This document shows, one piece after another, positions 25,334-34,532 of a stretch of DNA of 64,000 nucleotides (position 1 is the stretch's first letter; each line of letters opens with the position of its first letter). The notes below the pieces were generated by a model, which was given only the letters and a program-made list of their open reading frames with translations, was not told the DNA's origin and ran no database searches. This DNA comes from Raineya sp. Its GTDB lineage: Bacteria > Bacteroidota > Bacteroidia > Cytophagales > Thermonemataceae. A program made the position numbers and the translations under genes. The stretch spans positions 32,027 to 96,026 of the forward strand of contig JALONN010000014.1 of the NCBI GenBank assembly GCA_025454915.1, in the 5' to 3' direction.

Positions 25334-27118
25334 TTATTTCTTTGTATTTTGTTTATTTTTTAAGTCTTTTTGCTTGGCTTCCAGTTTCTCTTGTTGAGCT
25401 TTCAAGGCATCTTCAAGGCGTTGTTGAAATCCTGATTTTTTCTTGTCTTTGTTTTTAAGTCTGTTATTGTCTAAAATTGCTCTAATTTTATTTTCATTTA
25501 CCAGACGCTTAATTCCTATTTGCTGACCAATTGAAACCAAGTTAGAAACCAAATAATAGTAACTTAAACCAGCAGGGTAAGAGTTTAGCATGAACATAAA
25601 CACAACAGGCATGATATAACCTACCATTTTCATAGGTCCTTCAACTGTAGAAGTCTGGTTTGTAAACCATGTATATACAATCGTTGAAATGGTCATCAGG
25701 ATTGTGAACAAACTCACATGACTGCCATAAAAAGGTATCTGAAATGATAGATTCAAGATAGAATCGTATGTAGAAAGGTCTTCAGCCCATAAAAAGCTCT
25801 CCTGACGTAATTCGATAGCATTAGGGAAATAGGTAAACATAGCTATCAAAATAGGCATTTGCAAAAGCATCGGGATACAACCAGCAAGCGGATTGATACC
25901 CACCTGTCTGAAAAGTTCCATCTGCTCTTGTTGTACTTTTTGCATATCTCCTCCTGTACGAGCCTTTATTTCGTCAATTTCAGGCTTCAATACTTTCATT
26001 TTAGCCATACCAATATAAGACTTGTATGAAAGAGGGAATAAAACAGCACGTAAAATCAGAACGAGTACAATGATAATAATACCATAATTACCAATGCCTG
26101 AGAGTAAGTCGAGAATGGGTATTACCACAAATCTATTCACCCAACCAAATACAGCCCAGCCTAAACCTACGTTTTTGCTAAAGTCTTCGTCATATTTTTT
26201 TAAGACATCATATTTGTTGGGTCCTAAATAGAATTGAAATGTTCCTTTTCCATTTTGAAGATTTTCAGCAGGAATAGCAATATTTGCCTGATAATTTTTT
26301 ACAACATCTTTATTTTTGTCATCCGCTACTGTTGTGAAGGTAGCTTTAGAAAAACTATTATTTTTTGTAGCAAAAATAGATGCTAGGAAAAACTGCTGTT
26401 TGAAAGTTACCCAACGAATAGGCTCTGTAATCGTTTTTTCTTGTTTATCGTTGGTTTCTGAAAGATAATCATAACCACCTTCTGGGGTATAATAAGTAAT
26501 TGTTGACTTGATACGGCTGGGAGTAGCATCTTTTTCTGTTCTGGGCATATTTGCCTGCCAGTCAAGTGTTGCAGCATCTTTTGCAAGATTAAAGCCTGTA
26601 AGTTTTACTTCGTAAGCTAATTCGTAACTATCTGGCTTTAACGTATATACTTGCTCTATTTGTTTGCCCTCGGATTGTACTTTGAAGACAAGTGAATTAT
26701 TTTTTAGTTCTGATTGATATTTGATTTGATATAAATCTATTTTGCCTTTAGCTGTTGGAATCTGGTAGCTCATTTGGCTAAATTTCTCATCCAAAAGATA
26801 CAAAGGCTTTTGATCGTAGGTTTTATAATTTTTTAATAAAACTTGTTTGATTTTACCTCCCTGAGTAGAAAATATAACTTTGATTTCTTTGTTTTCCAAA
26901 ACTACATCTTTCACTTCTGCTTGTAGAAATAGAGAATCGTATAGTTTTGTATCTAATTGTGTTACATTTTTCTTTGTTAAATCTTCCTGTTTTTGTTGTT
27001 GCTGGGTATTTTTAGAGCCTTGAGGCTTATCGGTAGGTGGTGTTGAAAAAAAGAAGAGCCACACAAAAATCATTACCGAAATAATTACCATTCCAATGGC
27101 TTGGTTTCTGTCCATCAT
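25334..27118 (-). CDS. yidC: Membrane protein insertase YidC
   Basis: 594 aa. N-terminal membrane helix (residues about 6-24, AIGMVIISVMIFVWLFFF), a large periplasmic beta domain (about 60-340), then the conserved insertase core with about five helices: GNYGIIIIVLVLILRAVLFP (containing the conserved Arg), QVGINPLAGCIPMLLQMPIL, VSLFTILMTISTIVYTWFT and YPAGLSYYYLVSNLVSIGQQ. A basic C-terminal tail (KNKDKKKSGFQQRLEDALK) fits ribosome binding. YidC inserts and folds inner-membrane proteins alone or with Sec. The promoter may include TATCTTTG (minus strand, 27154-27161). Confidence 0.97.
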   Translation of the reverse strand: MMDRNQAIGMVIISVMIFVWLFFFSTPPTDKPQGSKNTQQQQKQEDLTKKNVTQLDTKLYDSLFLQAEVKDVVLENKEIKVIFSTQGGKIKQVLLKNYKTYDQKPLYLLDEKFSQMSYQIPTAKGKIDLYQIKYQSELKNNSLVFKVQSEGKQIEQVYTLKPDSYELAYEVKLTGFNLAKDAATLDWQANMPRTEKDATPSRIKSTITYYTPEGGYDYLSETNDKQEKTITEPIRWVTFKQQFFLASIFATKNNSFSKATFTTVADDKNKDVVKNYQANIAIPAENLQNGKGTFQFYLGPNKYDVLKKYDEDFSKNVGLGWAVFGWVNRFVVIPILDLLSGIGNYGIIIIVLVLILRAVLFPLSYKSYIGMAKMKVLKPEIDEIKARTGGDMQKVQQEQMELFRQVGINPLAGCIPMLLQMPILIAMFTYFPNAIELRQESFLWAEDLSTYDSILNLSFQIPFYGSHVSLFTILMTISTIVYTWFTNQTSTVEGPMKMVGYIMPVVFMFMLNSYPAGLSYYYLVSNLVSIGQQIGIKRLVNENKIRAILDNNRLKNKDKKKSGFQQRLEDALKAQQEKLEAKQKDLKNKQNTKK

Positions 27119-27209
27119 AGCTTTAACTAAAATTGCGTTTAAAAATTGGAACGCAAAGATAGCATAAAAACCTTGAAAAGAGAAAAAAATAAAGATTAAA
27201 AATAAAAAG

Positions 27210-27839
27210 CTATTCTTTTGGTTTAAACATATAACCTAATCGAATACCACAACTCAGCATTGGAAATAAATAGTGGTCTTTTTTTAGTATATAAATATCA
27301 TCTATTTCAGAATTTGTTCCTGTTTTTTTAGAAAATTTGACTCCCATACCTATATAATTTTCAAAATAGATATTTGAACCCACATGTCTCATTTTTCCAA
27401 GCTTGAATGTAAGACTATAGGAATTTCGAATAAAACGTTGACTTTTGAGTTGCTCAAAACAATCATTTGTGGGGCAAACTGTTTCCCACTCTTCTGCATC
27501 ATAAAAGGCATTACGGGTTTCTATACCTACAGAAATGTATCTACCATTAAACTTTTCTTGAAAATAATACCTGTGTTCTAATCCTAAACGAATAGTTTTT
27601 GTTTGAGTAATATTCCTTTCATTTTCTTGCAGGTTTCCCCAAAATCCATACCCCAGAGAGCCTTGCAGTGTTTTTTTGTTAGAACTCTTATAAGCATTCC
27701 ATTCTCCATTCAAATAAATGGAAGGTGTAACAGGATCAAATAGTCGGAGCATTGTCCATTTTGCAATCACTTGCCCTTGCAATTGAGACAATACCCCTGT
27801 TATAATAAAAAAAGATAAAAAGAGAGTTTTCAAAATCAT
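27210..27839 (-). CDS. Secreted, probably outer-membrane, protein of unknown function
   Basis: 209 aa with signal peptide MILKTLFLSFFIITGVLSQL (cleavage near QGQ). The rest alternates short polar turns with amphipathic strands ending in aromatic residues (RLGLEHRYYFQEKFNGRYIS, SLTFKLGKMRHVG, FENYIGMGVKF), as in an eight-strand porin-like barrel, and ends LGYMFKPKE. Last gene of a three-gene run with the two LVIVD lipoproteins (2 and 13 bp gaps), which suggests a shared envelope task. No named family recognised. Confidence 0.6.
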   Translation of the reverse strand: MILKTLFLSFFIITGVLSQLQGQVIAKWTMLRLFDPVTPSIYLNGEWNAYKSSNKKTLQGSLGYGFWGNLQENERNITQTKTIRLGLEHRYYFQEKFNGRYISVGIETRNAFYDAEEWETVCPTNDCFEQLKSQRFIRNSYSLTFKLGKMRHVGSNIYFENYIGMGVKFSKKTGTNSEIDDIYILKKDHYLFPMLSCGIRLGYMFKPKE

Positions 27840-27841
27840 TA

Positions 27842-28600
27842 TTATTTGATTACAGGTATTTTACTCAATAATTGCATGGGGTTTTGAGAGTAATCGTATT
27901 GATATAAGCCATCAGAACCTACCGCAATAAGCATCTTATTTTGAGGTATCACATCAAAGCTGGCAGTATTTCTCAAGAATTCTTTTTCAACAGGTTTTAA
28001 AGGGTCTGTAATATCAAATCTCTTGAGTCCATTTGAGCCTTCTGTTACAAATAAATCCGTACCATCTACACCTAAGCCATGTGGATTAATCATTGAGAGT
28101 CTATTCACCATTTGTGGATTTGTTGGATTGCTGATATCCACTATCTCTAATACATTTTCAGACCTTAAACAAGTTACTTGGCTATTTCTTAAAGTTACAT
28201 ATGCATAATTTCCTTGTGCAACAACGGGGTCACATGCTGTAATATGCTGGTAACGAGATAACTGAACTGGATTTTCAGGATTAGAAAAGTCATAAATATA
28301 CATGGCATCACTAGCTCCAATAAAAAACTTATTTTGGTATGGAAATATGGTTTCTATACCAAAACCAATATTGGTTGTATGGATTTGTTTGGGCTCAGTT
28401 GGGTTTGCAAGGCTGAAAGTTCTCAAGTTTGTTTTATCAACAATATATAGATTGTCTCCTTGTATAGCAAAACGAGCTAATGAGCCTGCTTGTCCAGTTG
28501 TAGGTGCTGCTTTACCAAAAGTGTTATCACTGTTATTTTGTGTACTACAAGCTCCTAAAGAGCCTAAGATAAGAATTGAATATATAAAGTTTTTCATCAT
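27842..28600 (-). CDS. LVIVD-repeat lipoprotein
   Basis: 252 aa. Lipoprotein signal MMKNFIYSILILGSLGAC with lipobox LGAC, followed by Ser/Asn-rich linker and four to five LVIVD/beta-propeller repeats: LYIVDKTNLRTFSLANPTEP, MYIYDFSNPENPVQLSRYQH, LEIVDISNPTNPQMVNRLSM and LKRFDITDPLKPVEKEF. These repeats form propeller blades; proteins of this kind sit on the cell surface or in the periplasm, function unknown. It overlaps the operon of its shorter sister (13 bp upstream) and a barrel-like protein. Confidence 0.85.
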   Translation of the reverse strand: MMKNFIYSILILGSLGACSTQNNSDNTFGKAAPTTGQAGSLARFAIQGDNLYIVDKTNLRTFSLANPTEPKQIHTTNIGFGIETIFPYQNKFFIGASDAMYIYDFSNPENPVQLSRYQHITACDPVVAQGNYAYVTLRNSQVTCLRSENVLEIVDISNPTNPQMVNRLSMINPHGLGVDGTDLFVTEGSNGLKRFDITDPLKPVEKEFLRNTASFDVIPQNKMLIAVGSDGLYQYDYSQNPMQLLSKIPVIK

Positions 28601-28613
28601 GGTTACAATTATT

Positions 28614-29144
28614 TTAGTATCTACACTTTGGAGATTTTATTCTGACACGTTCCCAACCCACTACAATACCTTTTGAAGCATCTATACATTCAAAAAAACC
28701 TTGTTCAGGTGGTAACTGTGAGTTGTTTTGAGGCAAAGCGTTTGCAATTCGATTCGTTAATTTCACATCCGTTGGGTTGGATATATCAAACACAATCAAA
28801 TCACCATGATTATCGGCATACATCATGTTGCCTTTAATAGCTATATCGTTGTTCTGAGGGATTTCAATAAAGCTAATATTTTTGGGTTGTTTGGGGTCAA
28901 TATTATCTATGATATGAACGCCTCTACCTGCTTCTCCTACAAATAAATATCTACCATAGGTATAAATTTTCCCAGGTTTTTGTAGAACACGGGCTTCTAA
29001 AGTACTAATAGTATTGATTTGCTCTTTGGATACATAAACAGGCTTGAATCCATCTACTTCATCAGGATATTCATCTACATTGTCAACGCCAAAACATCCA
29101 GACAACAAAAACAGAAGCAATACATAGAGATAGTTATTTTTCAT
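28614..29144 (-). CDS. Short LVIVD-repeat lipoprotein
   Basis: 176 aa. Signal MKNNYLYVLLLFLLSGC (lipobox LSGC) and then two to three blades: YLFVGEAGRGVHIIDNIDPK, LIVFDISNPTDVKLTNRIAN. The C-terminus (GFFECIDASKGIVVGWERVR) is shorter than in its downstream neighbour at 27842. With only three blades it could not close a propeller alone, so it may pair with the neighbour. First gene of the three-gene run. Confidence 0.8.
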   Translation of the reverse strand: MKNNYLYVLLLFLLSGCFGVDNVDEYPDEVDGFKPVYVSKEQINTISTLEARVLQKPGKIYTYGRYLFVGEAGRGVHIIDNIDPKQPKNISFIEIPQNNDIAIKGNMMYADNHGDLIVFDISNPTDVKLTNRIANALPQNNSQLPPEQGFFECIDASKGIVVGWERVRIKSPKCRY

Positions 29145-29194
29145 AATTTTCTATTTGAATGACTTCTGTTTTAGAGCAAAAAATATGCCTGATA

Positions 29195-30352
29195 TTACAA
29201 CATTGCGTATTTTTTTACATCATCAGCTGTAATTTTTGTTCCACCCATAATTACAAGCCTTTCAACTACATTACGCAATTCTCTGATATTTCCAGACCAA
29301 TTTCTTTCCTGAAGTAAAATAATTGCATCTTTATCTACTTTTTTGGGAGAGTTTCGATAATCTTCAGCAATATCATTCAAAAACTTATCTACAAGCAACG
29401 GAATATCATCTTTTCTTTCATCTAAAGAAGGTACTTTCACTACGATTACACCTAATCTATGAAACAAATCTTCTCTAAAATTCCCTTTTTTGATTTCTTC
29501 CTTAAGGTCTTTGTTGGTAGCTGCGATTACTCGTACATTTACCTTGATGTCTTTATCGCTTCCTACACGAGTAATTTTTTGTTCTTGTAAAGCTCTTAAA
29601 ACTTTGGCTTGAGCTGAAAGGCTCATATCACCTATTTCATCCAAAAACAACGTTCCTCCGTCAGCTTGTTCAAATTTCCCTTTTTTATCTTTGATAGCTC
29701 CTGTGAATGAGCCTTTTTCATGACCAAAAAGCTCACTTTCAATTAGTTCACTAGGAATAGCTGCACAGTTTACTTCTACTAAAGGCATAGTCGCTCTTTC
29801 ACTTTGTTCGTGTATTTGCCTGCAAACGAGTTCTTTCCCCGAACCATTGGGACCCATAATCAAGATACGGGCATCTGTTTTGGCTATTTTTTCAATATCA
29901 TCCTTGATTTGCTTAATAGCCTGAGATTCTCCAATGATTTCATACTTTTTACTAATAACTTTTTTAAGTGTTTTTGTTTCCTTGAGAAGGCTTGTCTTAT
30001 CCAAAGCATTCTTTACAGTTATAAGCAGACGGTTAAGGTCTGGTGGTTTTGTAATAAACTCATAAGCACCTTTTTTGGTAGCCTCTACGGCTGTTTCGAT
30101 GGTACCATGAGCTGAAATCATAATAAACTGAGTATTTTTACCCAACTCCGAAAATTTGGTAAGTACTTCCAAACCATCCATTTTGGGCATTTTGATGTCA
30201 CATAAAGCTATATCATAATCATCTTTAGAAAGCATTGCCAGCCCTTCTTCACCATCTTTTGCTTCTTCTACTTTATGTTTTTCATATTCTAATATTTCTC
30301 GTAAGGCATAACGGATACTTGCCTCATCATCAATGATTAATATTCTTGCCAT
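29195..30352 (-). CDS. Sigma-54-type response regulator (REC-AAA+) without C-terminal HTH
   Basis: 385 aa from the ATG MARILIIDDEASIRYALREI; an upstream in-frame TTG is unlikely. Receiver domain 1-120 with phosphorylatable D52 (ALCDIKMPKMDG); AAA+ domain with Walker A GPNGSGKE, the sigma-54 contact loop GSFTGA (ELFGHEKGSFTGAIKDKKGK), Walker B TLFLDEIGDM and the R-finger region RVIAATNKDLKEEIKKGNFR. It ends KITADDVKKYAML, directly after the AAA+ lid, so the Fis-type helix-turn-helix of NtrC relatives is missing. It could activate sigma-54 promoters from solution, as some such regulators do. No paired histidine kinase is adjacent. Confidence 0.9.
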   Translation of the reverse strand: MARILIIDDEASIRYALREILEYEKHKVEEAKDGEEGLAMLSKDDYDIALCDIKMPKMDGLEVLTKFSELGKNTQFIMISAHGTIETAVEATKKGAYEFITKPPDLNRLLITVKNALDKTSLLKETKTLKKVISKKYEIIGESQAIKQIKDDIEKIAKTDARILIMGPNGSGKELVCRQIHEQSERATMPLVEVNCAAIPSELIESELFGHEKGSFTGAIKDKKGKFEQADGGTLFLDEIGDMSLSAQAKVLRALQEQKITRVGSDKDIKVNVRVIAATNKDLKEEIKKGNFREDLFHRLGVIVVKVPSLDERKDDIPLLVDKFLNDIAEDYRNSPKKVDKDAIILLQERNWSGNIRELRNVVERLVIMGGTKITADDVKKYAML

Positions 30353-30438
30353 AATATTGATTGGTTTGTGCAAATGTGCAAATTATTTTCTGATATATCA
30401 AATAGTTAGTTTTTGAGACTTTATAAAATATGAAAGAT

Positions 30439-32148
30439 TTAATATCCTACTGCTGTATCATCTCTTCGATTGTCCGCTCCGCCCTCTAATTTGCCGTCTG
30501 GCAATACCAAAACACCATTTACTTTCCCGATATTACTTCGCTCTTTAAGTTCATAGCCCCATTGAGTAAGGATTTTTTTTGTATTTTCATCAAAAGTAGC
30601 CTTTTCAATGTACACCAAATCAGGTAGCCACTGATGATGGAAACGAGGCTTTTCTATAGCTTCTTGAAGGCTCATATCAAATTCTATCACATTGAGAACT
30701 ACCTGAAAAACAGAGGTTGTAATGGTTGAGCCACCTGGTGTACCCACAATCATAAAGAGTTTATTGTTTTTCTCTAAAATAGTTGGAGTCATAGAGCTTA
30801 ACATACGTTTATTGGGAGCAATGGCATTGGCTTTGCCTCCTACTACTCCAAACATATTAGGAACACCTGTTTTACTGCTAAAATCATCCATTTCGTTATT
30901 GAGCAGAAACCCCGCTCCATTTACCATAATTTTAGAGCCATAATTATCGTTAAGTGTAGTCGTAACAGCTATGGCATTGCCCCAAGCATCTACAATGGAG
31001 TAATGGGTTGTTTCTTCACTTTCTTTGCCTTTCAACATACCTGCCTTTATTTGTGTGGAAGGCGTTGCTTTTTCAGGCATAAAATCTTTGATACGGTTAG
31101 CAATATAGGTTTTATCTAAAAGTTTCTTGATAGGAACTTTATAAAAATCAGGATCTCCGATATAAGTTGCTCTGTCTGCATAGAATCTGCGTTCAGCTTC
31201 TACAATAGCCTGTATGCTTTTAGGATGATGAAAACCCCATTCTTTCAAAGGGAATTTTTCAAGCATTCCAAGCATCTGAATCAACCCTATCCCACCCGCT
31301 GAAGGTGGCGACATTGAAATGATTTTATAATCCTTATAATGCCCAATAACAGGTTTTCTCCAAGTGGCTTTATAATTTTGTAAATCTTCTAAACTAATGA
31401 TACCTTTATTTGTCTGTGGACTTTTCATTTGGGTTACTATCAATTCAGCTGTTTTTCCCTTATAAAAACCATCTCTTCCGTTATCACGTATTCTTTCGAG
31501 TGTATGAGCTAAATCAATGTGTCTAAGGGTATCACCAGCTTTCCAAAGAATACCTTCAGGTTTTACCCAATGAGGTATTTGTGTATTATTTTTAATAAAG
31601 TCATTTCTATATTCATTGAGTCCATCTGCTTCTGCCTTTGTAAGCACTACACCTCTGTATGCTAAGTTGATGGCTGGCTGTACTAAATCTTTGAAAGGCA
31701 GTGTCCCAAATTTTTGGTGTACCTGCCACAAACCGTCTATGGTTCCAGGTACACCTACAGCCAAATGGCTTTCCAAACTCAAATTAGGGATTACATTGCC
31801 TTGTGCATCCAAAAACATATCCTTATGAGCCTTACTGGGAGCTTTTTCCCGATAGTCAAGCGTTCCATATCCTCCTTTATGAGTTCTGTAAACCATAAAA
31901 CCTCCACCACCTATGTTGCCAGCTACAGGATAACAAACAGCTAAAGCTAATTCTGTCGCTATCATTGCATCAAAAGCATTACCACCTTTTTTGAGTACTT
32001 CTAAACCTATTTTAGAGGCATCGGGGTAAGCACTTACAACCATTGCTTTAGATGCTATTGCTCCTTTTTTTTGTTGGGCAAAGGATGTAAAACAAAATAA
32101 TAAGAGTATAAAATTTGAGAAAAATAGTTTTTTCATGTATGATGGCAT
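30439..32148 (-). CDS. ggt: Gamma-glutamyltransferase (glutathione hydrolase)
   Basis: 569 aa with signal peptide in MKKLFFSNFILLLFCFTSFA (starting at residue 5; the ATG at 32136 would also do). The autoprocessing site is ESEETTHYSIVDAWGN with nucleophile T380; large-subunit motifs GNAFDAMIATELALAVCYPV and GGGGFMVYR, small-subunit NDYGSKIMV-like loop (NDNYGSKIMVNGAGFLLNNE) and SSMTPTILEK follow. Periplasmic enzyme that cleaves gamma-glutamyl bonds of glutathione and its conjugates. Monocistronic. Confidence 0.95.
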   Translation of the reverse strand: MPSYMKKLFFSNFILLLFCFTSFAQQKKGAIASKAMVVSAYPDASKIGLEVLKKGGNAFDAMIATELALAVCYPVAGNIGGGGFMVYRTHKGGYGTLDYREKAPSKAHKDMFLDAQGNVIPNLSLESHLAVGVPGTIDGLWQVHQKFGTLPFKDLVQPAINLAYRGVVLTKAEADGLNEYRNDFIKNNTQIPHWVKPEGILWKAGDTLRHIDLAHTLERIRDNGRDGFYKGKTAELIVTQMKSPQTNKGIISLEDLQNYKATWRKPVIGHYKDYKIISMSPPSAGGIGLIQMLGMLEKFPLKEWGFHHPKSIQAIVEAERRFYADRATYIGDPDFYKVPIKKLLDKTYIANRIKDFMPEKATPSTQIKAGMLKGKESEETTHYSIVDAWGNAIAVTTTLNDNYGSKIMVNGAGFLLNNEMDDFSSKTGVPNMFGVVGGKANAIAPNKRMLSSMTPTILEKNNKLFMIVGTPGGSTITTSVFQVVLNVIEFDMSLQEAIEKPRFHHQWLPDLVYIEKATFDENTKKILTQWGYELKERSNIGKVNGVLVLPDGKLEGGADNRRDDTAVGY

Positions 32149-32219
32149 TTAATTTTGCGTTATGAATAGTCTAAAGCAAAAATACATATTTTAACTAATC
32201 TACAAATTATCAAAAATTT

Positions 32220-32825
32220 ATGTTGCTCGATTTTAATGAAACTTATATCCTAGAAAACGAAAAGATACGTTTAGAACCCCTTCAGTTATCTCATTTAGAA
32301 CATTTAAAACATTTTGCTATTCAAGAACCTGAAATTTGGAAGTATAGCCTCATGCAGATTAATGGAGTCGAAAGCCTTCAAAAGTACATTCAGATAGCTC
32401 TTGAAAACAAAAACTCAAAAAAAGAATATCCATTTGCTGTTTTTGATAAAGTCAGAAATTTGTATGCTGGTTCTACAAGATTTTATGATATACAACTCGA
32501 AAACAGAATGTTACAACTTGGTTTTACATGGTATGGAAAAGACTTTCAGGGAACTTATGTAAACAGAAATTGTAAATATCTGCTTTTAGAGTTTGCATTT
32601 GAGCAGTTAAACAACGAAAGAGTTGAGTTTAGAGCAGACTATCGAAACGAAAAAAGTATACAGGCTATGATTAAAATTGGTTGCACAAAAGAGGGCGTTT
32701 TACGCAACCATGCTGATTGTGCAGATGGCACACGCCGGACAAGTGTAGTTTTAAGTATTTTAAAAGATGAATGGTATCAATCTGTTAAAAATCATTTAAT
32801 TAATTATTTACAAAAGTATGATTGA
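32220..32825 (+). CDS. GNAT N-acetyltransferase, RimJ/RimL type
   Basis: 201 aa. The pattern IRLEPLQLSHLEHLKHFAIQ at the start, LQLGFTWYGKDFQGTYVNRN and VEFRADYRNEKSIQAMIKIG, LRNHADCADGTRRTSVVLSI is that of RimJ/RimL-like GNATs, which acetylate ribosomal proteins or small metabolites with acetyl-CoA. The usual Q/RxxGxG/A acetyl-CoA motif is replaced by GKDFQGTY. Overlaps the next gene by 8 bp, so both are probably translated together. Substrate unknown. Confidence 0.85.
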   Translation: MLLDFNETYILENEKIRLEPLQLSHLEHLKHFAIQEPEIWKYSLMQINGVESLQKYIQIALENKNSKKEYPFAVFDKVRNLYAGSTRFYDIQLENRMLQLGFTWYGKDFQGTYVNRNCKYLLLEFAFEQLNNERVEFRADYRNEKSIQAMIKIGCTKEGVLRNHADCADGTRRTSVVLSILKDEWYQSVKNHLINYLQKYD

Positions 32826-33276
32826 AATTCTAGATTATTCTGAAGAAAACAAGAGTTTTATCAAAACCCTCAATGTAGAATGGCTGGAAAAATATTTTGC
32901 TGTAGAGCCTAATGACGAAAAACAGCTTTCTAACCCCAAAGAAGAGATTATTGACAAAGGAGGTATGATTTTTTATGCTCGCTATAAAGGAGGAATCGTG
33001 GGTTGTGCAGCACTGATGAAAGTAGATGAACAAACTTATGAACTTTCAAAAATGGCTGTTACAGAAAGCTATCAAGGTTTGGGAGTTGGGAAAAAACTAA
33101 TAGAACATTGTTTGGACATAGTTCAAAAACAAAATATCGAAAAACTAATTCTGTATTCTAATACAAAGCTTGAAGCTGCCATTGAAATGTATAAGAAATA
33201 TGGTTTCAAAGAGATTCCATTTAATAGCACTCATTACAAAAGGGCTAATATCAAAATGGAGTTATTATTAAAATAA
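32818..33276 (+). CDS. GNAT N-acetyltransferase
   Basis: 152 aa with a classical GNAT core: YELSKMAVTESYQGLGVGKK holds the acetyl-CoA pyrophosphate loop QGLGVG, and LYSNTKLEAAIEMYKKYGFK is the C-terminal strand-helix of the fold. Overlaps the preceding acetyltransferase gene by 8 bp and is followed 10 bp later by the zinc-ribbon gene, so the three form one transcription unit. Substrate unknown. Confidence 0.88.
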   Translation: MIEILDYSEENKSFIKTLNVEWLEKYFAVEPNDEKQLSNPKEEIIDKGGMIFYARYKGGIVGCAALMKVDEQTYELSKMAVTESYQGLGVGKKLIEHCLDIVQKQNIEKLILYSNTKLEAAIEMYKKYGFKEIPFNSTHYKRANIKMELLLK

Positions 33277-33286
33277 TAGAGTAAAT

Positions 33287-33742
33287 ATGCGAACAAAAAA
33301 AGGGTATCAAACATGGTTATATGAATTTCTAAGGTTTGATATTTTGGTAGAATGTCCAAAATGCTCAAAAAGAGCCATTGTAAAAGTTTCTGAACCAGTT
33401 TTTAGTAAAATAAAAACAGAAGTAAAGCTTACTTGTATGCATTGTGGTTTCAATAAATATTTATCACCACAAAAAACAACAATGTATTCATTGGGAGTAC
33501 CATTCGACCCATTTTTTCTTACTCCTTTATGGCTTACAAAATCTTACAGAAAAAATATATTATGGGCTTATAACTATCAACATTTAAGTTTTTTGAAAGA
33601 GCATATTGCTGCTCAATTAAGAGAGCGTAATGGACAAGCATTTTTTAACAAGAGTCTGGCAAGCAGATTACCCAAATGGATGACATCAGCAAAAAACAGG
33701 CAGAATATTCTTGATTATATTCATGATTTAGAGCAAAAATAA
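33287..33742 (+). CDS. Small protein with a treble-clef-type zinc ribbon (CxxC...CxxC)
   Basis: 151 aa. Cys23, Cys26, Cys50 and Cys53 (ECPKCSKRAIVK and LTCMHCGFNKY) form a four-Cys zinc site; the rest is basic and aromatic with no known domain. Third gene of the GNAT/GNAT/ribbon unit. A DNA- or RNA-binding role would be a guess. The segment after it (33743-34018) shows no gene or motif. Confidence 0.7.
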   Translation: MRTKKGYQTWLYEFLRFDILVECPKCSKRAIVKVSEPVFSKIKTEVKLTCMHCGFNKYLSPQKTTMYSLGVPFDPFFLTPLWLTKSYRKNILWAYNYQHLSFLKEHIAAQLRERNGQAFFNKSLASRLPKWMTSAKNRQNILDYIHDLEQK

Positions 33743-34018
33743 CTAGAAGTTTTTATCAATAAACTGATTATAATGTATACTATTGATTATTAAAAAACTT
33801 GCACGTATGATGAGTAAAAGGCTTGTTTTAATACTTTTGTTTTAATTTTCTTTATTGATTATCATTTACAACGTTTCATTTTTATAATTTTATTAATTAA
33901 AAAACTATAAAATAACTACATATTCCCTAATATCACAATACATTGGTGACATCATAAGTAATGTAAAACTGAATGTGTTAAGGTTATAGAAACAACCACT
34001 ATAATAGAGATAATTATT

Positions 34019-34519
34019 TTACTCATTGTATACTCTAAAAAATGTAAGTGGTTTATTATCTATGACTTCTTCCTTTATCTTTACCATGCCTATACTAGTA
34101 GCTGTATGTAATGAAGATAGATTGGAAGTGTCACAACTTGCATCTAAAAAATCAAATTTCAAGTTTTTCAAAGCATACTCTATAACCTTTTGTGTGGCTT
34201 CTTTAGCGTATCCTGACTTTGTATAATTTGGCAATAAAGCATACAATAATTGAGGTTGACTCTCCTCAAAAAAATGCCAAAGACCAGTAAATCCAATTAA
34301 TTCCTGATTTTCTTTGAGTATAATAAACCACAAACCATAGTTTTTATTTTGAAACAATTGATTACTTATTTTTACAAATTCATTTACTGTATCTTTTTCT
34401 AATTCATTGTTATCAAACAAATACTTCCTGACAAAAGGGTTTGTAACAATATCATAAAAAGTATTGATTCTATCAAATGAAACAGGTTCTAAGATTATTC
34501 TTTTTGTTTCCAATACCAT
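34019..34519 (-). CDS. GNAT N-acetyltransferase
   Basis: 166 aa. N-terminal TKRIILEPVSFDRINTFYDI and the segment LLPNYTKSGYAKEATQKVIE (acetyl-CoA loop SGYAKEA), then SSLHTATSIGMVKIKEEVID, place it in the RimJ-like GNATs. Convergent to the GNAT/zinc-ribbon unit. It lies 13 bp downstream of the LUD gene on the same strand and may share its transcript. Substrate unknown. Confidence 0.83.
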   Translation of the reverse strand: MVLETKRIILEPVSFDRINTFYDIVTNPFVRKYLFDNNELEKDTVNEFVKISNQLFQNKNYGLWFIILKENQELIGFTGLWHFFEESQPQLLYALLPNYTKSGYAKEATQKVIEYALKNLKFDFLDASCDTSNLSSLHTATSIGMVKIKEEVIDNKPLTFFRVYNE

Positions 34520-34532
34520 AGCCTATATAATT

